Below are positions 7,877 to 14,170 of a stretch of 21,946 nt of DNA, piece after piece. The DNA is taken from positions 1 through 21,946 of the forward strand of contig DKNY01000059.1 of NCBI GenBank assembly GCA_002470275.1, written 5' to 3'. This DNA is from Gammaproteobacteria bacterium UBA7376. Its GTDB lineage: Bacteria > Pseudomonadota > Gammaproteobacteria > Pseudomonadales > Azotimanducaceae. Made by a program: the position numbers and the translations under genes. The first letter of the stretch is position 1; every line of letters starts with the position of its first letter. A model generated the notes under the pieces. The model was not told where the DNA came from and made no database searches. It worked only from the letters and a program-made list of their open reading frames with translations.

Positions 7877-8935
7877 ATGACGCAACCCAAAAAGAAAATT
7901 GGTATCCAGCTGCCCCGACAGGCAAATCCCGAAGCACTCGATATTCGATATGCCCTGGAACTCGAGGCCCTTGAGCCCCTGGCGGAAATTGTAGAAATCT
8001 CGGCCACCACGCCCGAGGAATTCGCTGAAGGCGTCCGATCCATGGATGCGATCATTACCTCCTGGGGCATTCGTATCGACGCAGAGATCATAAGCCAGCT
8101 TGAGCACTGCGCGGTCATTGGTGTGGGCAGCGTTGGGGTCGACATGGTGGATATCCAAGCCGCGACTGAGGCAGGCATCGTCGTCACGAATGTACCGGAC
8201 GTTTTCATCGAGGAGGTGGCAGATCACGCCATGATGCTGCTGCTCGGCAGCGTCCGCCAGATGAAGGTAATGAATCAGATGGCGGCCGACGGCCAATGGT
8301 GGTCCGGCAGACCCCTCCTCAATCACACCCCTCGGTTAATGGGACAAACGCTGGGGCTCTTCGCCTATGGGAACGTAGCCCGCTGTACCGCACGCCGCGC
8401 CAAGGCATTCGGCATGCGCGTTATCGCCTTTGATCCCTACGTCAGTGAACTTGCGCTTTCCGCAGACGGGGTAGAGCCCGTCAGTTTCGGAGAGCTATTA
8501 CAGCGTTCGGACTATATTTCTATCCATGCGCCACACAACGAAGAGACCCATCATGCATTCTCGGCGGCGGAGTTTAATGCCATGCAAAGTCATGCGGTGA
8601 TCGTGAATACCGCACGGGGTCCCATTATTGACGAAACCGCCCTAATTGACGCCCTGGAGAAAGGCACCATCGCCGGGGCTGGACTGGATGTGCTAGAGCA
8701 GGAACCACCCGCTCCCGACAACCCACTGCTGACCATGGATCAAGTGCTCGTGAGTCCCCATGTCGCCTCTGCGACGACCCGGATGCGGCCTGAGACCAGA
8801 CGGAGAGTAGGCCGGGAAGTAGCCCTGGTGTTACGTGGGAAGTGGCCAATGAGCTGCGTTAATCCCACGGTTCTGCCCAGGGCACCCTTAGAGCGCTGGC
8901 AGCCCTACCCCATGGAGCGCGGCCCGAATCGGTAG
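7877..8935 (+). CDS. D-isomer-specific 2-hydroxyacid dehydrogenase family protein (CtBP-like branch)
   Basis: NAD(P)-dependent oxidoreductase of the D-2-hydroxyacid dehydrogenase family, which interconverts 2-keto and D-2-hydroxy acids; the actual substrate is unknown. The 352-residue cytoplasmic protein has the full catalytic set: arginine in NTARGP (R247), glutamate in DVLEQEPP (E276) and histidine in SPHVAS (H295). The nucleotide-binding loop reads GQTLGLFAYGNVAR (156-169): the family's usual GxGxxG second glycine is alanine here (A163), a mild departure. FDPYVSE ends the second strand, where an Asp normally selects NAD over NADP. The start is well supported by GAGGAGA 6-7 bases before ATG 7877. 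A -10-like TACACT lies at 7849-7854, but I find no good -35. The gene stands alone, so the context does not reveal a pathway. Confidence 0.9.
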   Translation: MTQPKKKIGIQLPRQANPEALDIRYALELEALEPLAEIVEISATTPEEFAEGVRSMDAIITSWGIRIDAEIISQLEHCAVIGVGSVGVDMVDIQAATEAGIVVTNVPDVFIEEVADHAMMLLLGSVRQMKVMNQMAADGQWWSGRPLLNHTPRLMGQTLGLFAYGNVARCTARRAKAFGMRVIAFDPYVSELALSADGVEPVSFGELLQRSDYISIHAPHNEETHHAFSAAEFNAMQSHAVIVNTARGPIIDETALIDALEKGTIAGAGLDVLEQEPPAPDNPLLTMDQVLVSPHVASATTRMRPETRRRVGREVALVLRGKWPMSCVNPTVLPRAPLERWQPYPMERGPNR

Positions 8936-8972
8936 CGCGCTCTGCCTGACGCCGTTACCCAAATGGATTCCT

Positions 8973-8991
8973 GCTGGGGCTTGGGCCCAGC
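8973..8991. repeat. Small inverted repeat downstream of the dehydrogenase gene
   Basis: GCTGGG at 8973-8978 is complementary to CCCAGC at 8986-8991 with a 7-base loop. No run of T follows on either strand, so it is at most a weak transcript-end hairpin between the convergent genes ending at 8935 and 9108. The rest of this 172 bp gap holds two loosely similar stretches around TTGCAATC (8995-9002 and 9090-9097) and nothing else I can name. Confidence 0.3.
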
Positions 8992-9107
8992 GATTGCAAT
9001 CTACGCTACCGCGAGCAGCTACAATCGGCAGCGACAGTTAGAGGTCACGGTTGGCGCTATCCCTCGCCGTTGGCGGGAACCGCGAGCGGTTGCAATCAAC
9101 GCAACGG

Positions 9108-9551
9108 CTAGTTCTCCGTAGGATCTCGCCCATCACGCGGTGCGCCAGTGCCGGACGAACCCATAAAGACCTTGCGTCCATCCGCCAGGGTCACATCCCT
9201 GCCGTTTGCCCGCTTAGAACGATCCTTGGACTGATACCCGTCAACAATGATGTAGGTGCCCGGGACCAGGGAACGCTTGTTCAGCCCCCGCCGTAACAGC
9301 GTATTGGGCGTACCGCCCTCTACCATCCAAACTTCTTTGTCCCCGGCTTCCGTGGTGTGCTCCATATGTATCCAGGCGTGGGGATTCACCCATTCCACCT
9401 TCACCACCGGCCCCCGCAAAACCAATGGCCGATTTGGATCAAACTCAGCACCGAAGGCGTGGTGTGCGCCTACTTGAACGCTACTGGCCAGGGCAGCCGC
9501 CGTGATGGTGGCAAACGATAGGTTACGCAACGTGGTCAGGGTCAGCTTCAT
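9108..9551 (-). CDS. Small secreted protein of unknown function, DUF6152-like
   Basis: A 147-residue exported protein. The start ATG 9551-9549 is preferred over an in-frame ATG at 9572, because AGAGGA sits at the right distance before it and it places a clean signal peptide at the N-terminus (MKLTLTTLRN then a hydrophobic stretch ending in ALASSVQVGAHH). The mature part begins HHAFGAEFDPNRP and contains VEWVNPHAWIHME, the histidine- and tryptophan-rich pattern I associate with the DUF6152 family, then VEGGTPNTLLRRGLNK and a small beta-rich end with PGTYIIVDGYQ. The compact beta pattern suggests a small periplasmic beta-barrel fold. No enzyme function is known to me. It lies 177 bp after the stop of the related secreted-protein gene on the same strand, with a possible terminator between them. 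The pair commonly occurs together, so a shared role is likely. Confidence 0.8.
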   Translation of the reverse strand: MKLTLTTLRNLSFATITAAALASSVQVGAHHAFGAEFDPNRPLVLRGPVVKVEWVNPHAWIHMEHTTEAGDKEVWMVEGGTPNTLLRRGLNKRSLVPGTYIIVDGYQSKDRSKRANGRDVTLADGRKVFMGSSGTGAPRDGRDPTEN

Positions 9552-9607
9552 TTTGTCATCCTCTCGTTTCAACGATCATTGATTCATATTGTGCCAGCAT
9601 CAGGATC

Positions 9608-9625
9608 AAAAAGCCGAGACCGGCT
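9608..9625 (-). terminator. Possible Rho-independent terminator between the two secreted-protein genes
   Basis: Read on the minus strand, AGCCG (9625-9621), loop GTCT and CGGCT (9616-9612) form a 5 bp GC-rich hairpin that runs straight into five T residues (9612-9608). It lies about 100 bases after the stop at 9729. The stem is short, so it may only attenuate. If real, the gene at 9551 needs its own promoter in the roughly 55 bases that follow; I see only weak candidates there. Confidence 0.4.
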
Positions 9626-9728
9626 ATCGGCGACATCCCGGCAATTTAACTATGCTACTGATTTCAGCTTGGCGTCATTCGTGATAATTTGCTTAATGTT
9701 CAATAACTTAAAAACTAAAGCTATTTCG

Positions 9729-10574
9729 TTATCTAGGCAGTGGCTCTCGTCGCCACTCGCCGTACATCAATTCTTCTACAAACTCTACGCAGCGAAATTC
9801 CATCAATTGAGCGTTCTCCTCCATGCGCCGATATAGGGGGAGCCGGATGGTCCAGGGCTCTGTGAACGTGACGGGATCTTCGATGGTTGCCTCGTACATC
9901 AAATGGTAGGGACTCATGGGCGTAAATCGCTCGGTGACTTTCATCTGGTCACTGTGGTGGTTACCGGCCCGATCAAACCATGTGGAATCGTATTGCCCAG
10001 TCACCTCAACCACCAGCGTGTCCCCTTCCCATCGTCCTGCAGACCACCCCATCCAGCTGTCCACCGGTGCTTCGCCTGGATCCTCCATATAGACCTCGCG
10101 GACGGCGCCAGCGTATTGGTACGCCATGAAAACCGAGTCGGCGCTCTGAAAGATTTGAAAGGGTTGAGGCATATAGGTGGCACGAGGGATGCCCGGTAGG
10201 AAGCACTTGATCTCCGGATCTCGATCGATCCAGTTTGCCTTGTTCTCAAGTTTCTTCGCCAGCGCTTCAGGCTTGTAGGGAATTTTTCCGTTTTCAACGA
10301 TGCCCAGCCCCGGGGGGACGGCGCCAACCGCACCGAGATAAAGCGTCTTGACTGCCGGGAGCGGGCCGTGAGGGCCCTCGCGCAGCTGCATCGAGTGACT
10401 GGCCGTATGCATCTCGATATCATAATGAGCGCTACCTAGCGCCTGCCAGATCCCGTTTAAATCTGGATGAACACCACCCGGCCCCCTGGGGGCCTTGTAG
10501 TCGTCGCCTTCGGCATTCGCCTGACTACCGACCGCCAGGCACAACAACGCGAACAGAACAGAAAATAAACGCAT
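9729..10574 (-). CDS. Secreted protein of unknown function (WEGDTLVVE family)
   Basis: A 281-residue exported protein. ATG 10574-10572 is chosen because AAAGGAGAGG lies 4-5 bases upstream and the protein then opens with a typical signal peptide (MRLFSVLFALLCLAVGSQA, cleavage after ANA). The mature protein starts with HPDLNGIWQALGSAHYDIE, continues with DRDPEIKCFLPGIPRATYM, PQPFQIFQSADSVFMAYQYA and SWMGWSAGRWEGDTLVVEV, and then FDRAGNHHSDQMKVTERF. I recognise this order from a large family of uncharacterised periplasmic proteins in gammaproteobacteria and Acidobacteria, often present in many copies near catabolic genes. A single cysteine (in IKCFLPG) is in the position where relatives have CLPPG; a second is near the C-terminus (FRCVEF). 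No catalytic residues can be assigned. Divergent from the SDR gene at 10802. Confidence 0.8.
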   Translation of the reverse strand: MRLFSVLFALLCLAVGSQANAEGDDYKAPRGPGGVHPDLNGIWQALGSAHYDIEMHTASHSMQLREGPHGPLPAVKTLYLGAVGAVPPGLGIVENGKIPYKPEALAKKLENKANWIDRDPEIKCFLPGIPRATYMPQPFQIFQSADSVFMAYQYAGAVREVYMEDPGEAPVDSWMGWSAGRWEGDTLVVEVTGQYDSTWFDRAGNHHSDQMKVTERFTPMSPYHLMYEATIEDPVTFTEPWTIRLPLYRRMEENAQLMEFRCVEFVEELMYGEWRREPLPR

Positions 10575-10801
10575 CAACCTCTCCTTTGACCCACCCTCTG
10601 CACGTGCGGTCAATGCTCCCATCGGGCCCCCTGCCGGTCAAGCCGTTACTGACGCGATGGAAGGGACCGCGAACACGGGAATTTAGGGGTGCCCGAGCGC
10701 TCAATTTTGGGAGGAAGAATTCTTGCGCGTCGCGACAGACGACCTGACGCGTGGCCGCTTCTATGGAATCATTGGTTTTTTGCTTTTAAACGGAGATCGC
10801 T

Positions 10802-11683
10802 ATGGGATTGCTGAAAGATAAGGTTGCCATCGTTACCGGGGCAGGTGGAGGACTTGGGCGCGCTCATGCCACGCTGCTTGCTGCCCATGGCGCCAAGGTG
10901 ATCGTCAATGATCTGGGTGGGGCAAGGGACGGAACGGGCAGCGGCGCCAGCATGGCGGATTCGGTGGTTGCGGAGATTACCGAAGCCGGCGGAACGGCGG
11001 TTGCAAATTACGGGTCTGTCACCGATGAAAGCGCAGCGCGCGAGATGGTGCAAACGGCAGTTGATCATTATGGCGGCCTGGATATCCTCATCAACAACGC
11101 AGGCATTTTGCGTGACAGGTCATTCAAAAATATGACCCATGACGAGTGGGATTCGGTTATCGATGTCCACCTGCGAGGCAGCTACCTGACCACTCACTTC
11201 GCGTGGCAGCAAATGCTCGCTCAGGGTCGTGGGGGGCGCATCATCATGACGAGCTCCACCTCGGGTCTCATCGGAAATTTTGGCCAGACTAACTATGGCG
11301 CGGCTAAGGCTGGCGTGGCCGGCTTTATGCGGGTGCTGGCGCTAGAAGGTATGAAGTATGGCATCACCGCCAATGTCTTGGTGCCTACCGCCCTATCGCG
11401 CATGACCGAGGACCTCATGCCTGACTCCCCAGAGCTGGCCGAGCGCCTGGCACCAGAAAAGGTAGCGCCCACGGTGGCCTGGCTTTGCACCGACGCAGCG
11501 GCAAAGGTAACGGGCCGCCAGTTCTGCGTGAACGGGAACCGAACCACCCTGCTCTCCTGGCAGGCAGACGTTCTCGCGGAACGCGATTCCCTGGAGGAAC
11601 CCTGGAGCGTGGAGGCCATTGGCGAGGTGCTGGAAGCCAGCATGGACGCCTGGCCTAAATTGCTTAAGCCCTCTGATGTCTAG
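10802..11683 (+). CDS. SDR family oxidoreductase, MFE-2/17beta-HSD4-type (3R)-hydroxyacyl-CoA dehydrogenase-like
   Basis: Short-chain dehydrogenase of 293 residues. It has the dinucleotide motif TGAGGGLG (12-19), NNAG (98-101), catalytic S152 (TSST), Y165 and K169 (NYGAAK). VNDLGGARDGTGSG after the second strand, NNAGILRDRSFKNM, HLRGSY and SGLIGNFGQTNYGAAKAG closely follow the dehydrogenase domain of peroxisomal multifunctional enzyme type 2, which oxidises (3R)-hydroxyacyl-CoA. Bacterial stand-alone homologues act in fatty-acid, sterol side-chain or related acyl-CoA oxidation, so that is the likely role; the substrate is not determined by sequence. GGAG lies 6 bases before ATG 10802. The 227 bp divergent gap upstream presumably holds both promoters. 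The phoR promoter begins 15 bp after its stop. An extended C-terminus (from residue about 245) resembles MFE-2 rather than FabG. Confidence 0.9.
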   Translation: MGLLKDKVAIVTGAGGGLGRAHATLLAAHGAKVIVNDLGGARDGTGSGASMADSVVAEITEAGGTAVANYGSVTDESAAREMVQTAVDHYGGLDILINNAGILRDRSFKNMTHDEWDSVIDVHLRGSYLTTHFAWQQMLAQGRGGRIIMTSSTSGLIGNFGQTNYGAAKAGVAGFMRVLALEGMKYGITANVLVPTALSRMTEDLMPDSPELAERLAPEKVAPTVAWLCTDAAAKVTGRQFCVNGNRTTLLSWQADVLAERDSLEEPWSVEAIGEVLEASMDAWPKLLKPSDV

Positions 11684-11698
11684 TCTTGGCCGCATGCC

Positions 11699-11732
11699 TT
11701 GTCATGCGCAGGTCATCGCTCGCGCCTATTCT
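11699..11732 (+). promoter_or_regulatory. Pho box and -10 of the phoR-pst operon
   Basis: TTGTCAT (11699-11705) and AGGTCAT (11710-11716) match the PhoB half-site CTGTCAT at 6/7 and 5/7 positions, with the canonical 4-base spacer (11-base repeat). A -10-like TATTCT (11727-11732) begins 10 bases after the second half-site, the spacing found in E. coli PhoB-activated promoters, where the Pho box replaces the -35. An exact inverted half-site ATGACAG lies at 11741-11747, around the expected transcription start. Nothing similar precedes pstS, so this promoter likely drives the whole operon from phoR. Confidence 0.6.
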
Positions 11733-11775
11733 GGATTGATATGACAGGGGTCAAGCCTGCCAATATAGGGTGTCA

Positions 11776-13059
11776 GTGAATACTGCAGACGAACGAACAA
11801 TCACCATAGCCCTCATACTCACCGCCATGATGCTCGGGTGGATCACCGGTGAGTTGGCTTGGTGTTTGTTTTTCGGCAGCCTCATCTGGATCGGCATTCA
11901 TTATGCTGAGTTCAACAAACTCCGCGAGTGGTCCTATCGCCCCCTGGGCAGACCGAGAAACGCGCTAGATCAATGGTTTGCGGTGGCCTACGAACCGTAC
12001 CGATTGCTGACGCGTGAACGAGAAAGAACGCGCAATATAGCGATGCGGCTACGCGAGGTCGTGGGGCTGACCGAGGTGATTCCCGACGCCGTGATCATTT
12101 TAAGTTCTGCCGGAAACATTGAAAATATAAACAGCGCCGCGAAGGCCATGCTCCAAATCACTGATAAAGACGTTGGCCTCAGCTTAGCCTCTATCGTGCG
12201 CAGCCCCCCGCTTATTCAATTTATACGGGCTGATGGCGGCGCCAACCCCCTTGAGTTTACCTCGCCGATCAACCCTGACAAAAGCTTTGAGGCCAGGCGG
12301 TTTGACGTGGACACGGGTCGGACCGTCTTGTTGATTCGCGACATCTCGGATTTGAATCGCCTGCTGACCATGCGACAAAGCTTTGTGGCGAACATCTCTC
12401 ACGAACTCAGAACCCCGCTCACCGTTGTCACCGGCTACCTAGAAAATCTATCGGATCCGTCGCTGCCCCTTGAGCTCAGGTTACCGCTCACGGAAAAGCT
12501 GAATGCGCCAGTATCCAGAATGCAAACGCTCGTGGAGGACCTCCTGCTGCTCACCCAGCTCGAATCGTCGCCCATTGCAGGACGCCAGCAACCGGTTAAC
12601 ATGCACGCAGTGATCGCAGCTGCCTACGATGAGGTGAAAAATTTACAAACCTCCGATGACCAGATCAGCATACGCTGTGAGTCGGATAAAACGATCTTGG
12701 GTAACGAGAAAGAGCTGCACTCGGTATGTGCCAACCTGTTGAGCAACGCGATACGCTATAGCCCAACAGGCATGCCCATCTCCCTCAATTGGTGTAACGT
12801 CGAAGACCGTGTGCGCCTTGAGGTGGTAGACCAAGGCGGCGGCATTGCCAAAGAACATATCGGCAGACTGACCGAGCGCTTCTATCGGATCGATATGGCT
12901 GGGGCAAGATCGCGTGGCGGCACGGGGCTCGGTTTAGCCATCGTGAAACATGCCTTACTGCGTCATGCTTCTCAGCTTCGAATAGAGAGCGAGGTCGGCG
13001 CGGGCAGTCGTTTTTATTGCGACTTCCAGCCGCTAGACGAAAAAAACGATTCCAGCTGA
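11776..13059 (+). CDS. phoR: Phosphate regulon sensor histidine kinase PhoR
   Basis: Inner-membrane sensor kinase that phosphorylates PhoB when phosphate is scarce. Residue numbers use a 427-residue form starting at GTG 11776, chosen because TAGGG lies 5 bases upstream; GTG 11770 would add two residues. Two membrane helices (about 9-24 and 27-44) joined by a very short loop leave no periplasmic domain, as in E. coli PhoR. A PAS-like domain (about 95-188) follows, then the H-box FVANISHELRTPL (H209), N-box residues N320/N324, DQGGGI (352-357), FYRID (369-373) and GGTGLGLAIV (381-390). The gene is 16 bp upstream of pstS and behind a predicted Pho box, so it should be autoregulated. The usual upstream partner phoB is absent; an SDR gene occupies that place. 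Confidence 0.95.
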   Translation: MNTADERTITIALILTAMMLGWITGELAWCLFFGSLIWIGIHYAEFNKLREWSYRPLGRPRNALDQWFAVAYEPYRLLTRERERTRNIAMRLREVVGLTEVIPDAVIILSSAGNIENINSAAKAMLQITDKDVGLSLASIVRSPPLIQFIRADGGANPLEFTSPINPDKSFEARRFDVDTGRTVLLIRDISDLNRLLTMRQSFVANISHELRTPLTVVTGYLENLSDPSLPLELRLPLTEKLNAPVSRMQTLVEDLLLLTQLESSPIAGRQQPVNMHAVIAAAYDEVKNLQTSDDQISIRCESDKTILGNEKELHSVCANLLSNAIRYSPTGMPISLNWCNVEDRVRLEVVDQGGGIAKEHIGRLTERFYRIDMAGARSRGGTGLGLAIVKHALLRHASQLRIESEVGAGSRFYCDFQPLDEKNDSS

Positions 13060-13075
13060 TAAAGGTTCGTAAACC

Positions 13076-14158
13076 ATGAATTACATGATGCACACTAGGT
13101 TCTCCCATTGCCTGCTCGCCGCAGCAGTATTGATTGCCGCTCTGGCAGGCTGCAGTAGTGAGGAAGCCCAAAACACCGCCGCGATCAAACAACCACCCGC
13201 TGCCATCGAGATCGTGGATACACCCTTCGCGCAATCTCAGCCGGAAACGGAAAAGGCGTCGGAGTCATCGATGACCATACCCAGCTACCAGCCCCGAGCG
13301 GGCCTCGCCGGAAGTTTATCTAGCATTGGTTCCGACACCATGGCCAACGTCATGACGCTATGGACTGAGGAATTCAAGCGCTTTCACCCCGGGGTGAATC
13401 TGCAGGTGCAGGCTGCGGGTTCCTCTACCGCGCCACCGGCCCTCACCGAGGGCACCTCGGACCTTGGCCCCATGAGCCGAGCTATGAAAGACAAAGAAAT
13501 TGAAGCCTTTGAACAACGACACGGCTACAAGCCAACGGCGATCAAGGTGGCCATCGATGCCCTGGCCGTCTATGTCCACAAAGACAACCCGCTCTCGGAG
13601 CTCTCCATCGCCCAAGTGGATTCAATTTTCTCTGCGACGCGTCGATGTGGCGTCCAAACCCCAGCCACTCACTGGGGCGATTTGGGCCTTGAGGGCAGCT
13701 GGAACGAGCGGCCGATCCAACTTTATGGCCGTAACTCGGTGAGCGGCACCTATGGCTACTTTAAAAAAGTAGGCCTCTGCTCCGGTGATTTTAGGAATAA
13801 TGTGAACGAACAGCCCGGCTCTGCCTCCGTTGTTCAGGCCGTGGCCTCATCTCTAAACGGCATCGGTTATTCCGGCATTGGATACGTCACCTCGGGTGTT
13901 AAGACCCTCGCGCTAGCAGAGGGCAATCGCCCCGCAGTTTCAGCAACGCCGTATAACGCGGCTTCTGGTGACTACCCACTGGCCCGCTATCTCTATCTCT
14001 ACGTCAATAAAAAGCCTGGGCAGCCAAGCGAGGGCATCACTCGGTCCTTTATTGAGATGGTGCTCTCCGAGCAGGGCCAGGAAATCGTCGCCAAGGATGG
14101 CTACATCCCGCTGCCTGCCAACCTACTTCGACGCGAGCTCAGTCGAGCCATCGACTAA
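13076..14158 (+). CDS. pstS: Phosphate ABC transporter substrate-binding lipoprotein PstS
   Basis: Periplasmic phosphate-binding component of the Pst importer. The 360-residue precursor has a lipoprotein signal peptide with lipobox LAGC and modified cysteine C26, so it should be anchored to a membrane, unlike soluble E. coli PstS. A flexible Ser/Ala/Pro/Glu-rich linker (about 27-75) follows. The PBP-like domain has the phosphate-binding segments IGSDTMA (84-90), AGSSTAP (114-120), LGPMSR (130-135) and [12 protein letters not shown] (218-229), which together supply the hydroxyls and arginine that hold phosphate. ATG 13076 is used, with AAAGG at a rather long distance; ATG 13085 or 13088 would only shorten the signal peptide. 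It is the second gene of the phoR-pst operon, 12 bp before the TTG start of pstC. Confidence 0.94.
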   Translation: MNYMMHTRFSHCLLAAAVLIAALAGCSSEEAQNTAAIKQPPAAIEIVDTPFAQSQPETEKASESSMTIPSYQPRAGLAGSLSSIGSDTMANVMTLWTEEFKRFHPGVNLQVQAAGSSTAPPALTEGTSDLGPMSRAMKDKEIEAFEQRHGYKPTAIKVAIDALAVYVHKDNPLSELSIAQVDSIFSATRRCGVQTPATHWGDLGLEGSWNERPIQLYGRNSVSGTYGYFKKVGLCSGDFRNNVNEQPGSASVVQAVASSLNGIGYSGIGYVTSGVKTLALAEGNRPAVSATPYNAASGDYPLARYLYLYVNKKPGQPSEGITRSFIEMVLSEQGQEIVAKDGYIPLPANLLRRELSRAID

Positions 14159-14170
14159 GGCCAAGAGAGT

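Noticed and set aside
8973..8991. Hairpin after the dehydrogenase gene as a Rho-independent terminator
   Set aside because: Only a 6 bp stem and no T run on either strand, so I list it only as an inverted repeat.
8991..9110. Loosely similar stretches around TTGCAATC as a dispersed repeat family
   Set aside because: Only two imperfect copies with modest similarity; chance cannot be excluded from this window.
9051..9296. 81-codon plus-strand frame opposite the small secreted protein
   Set aside because: Mostly antisense to a signal-peptide protein with a good Shine-Dalgarno; no supporting features.
12785..13234. 149-codon minus-strand frame across the phoR-pstS junction
   Set aside because: Antisense to two clear genes, with no start signal and unlikely composition.
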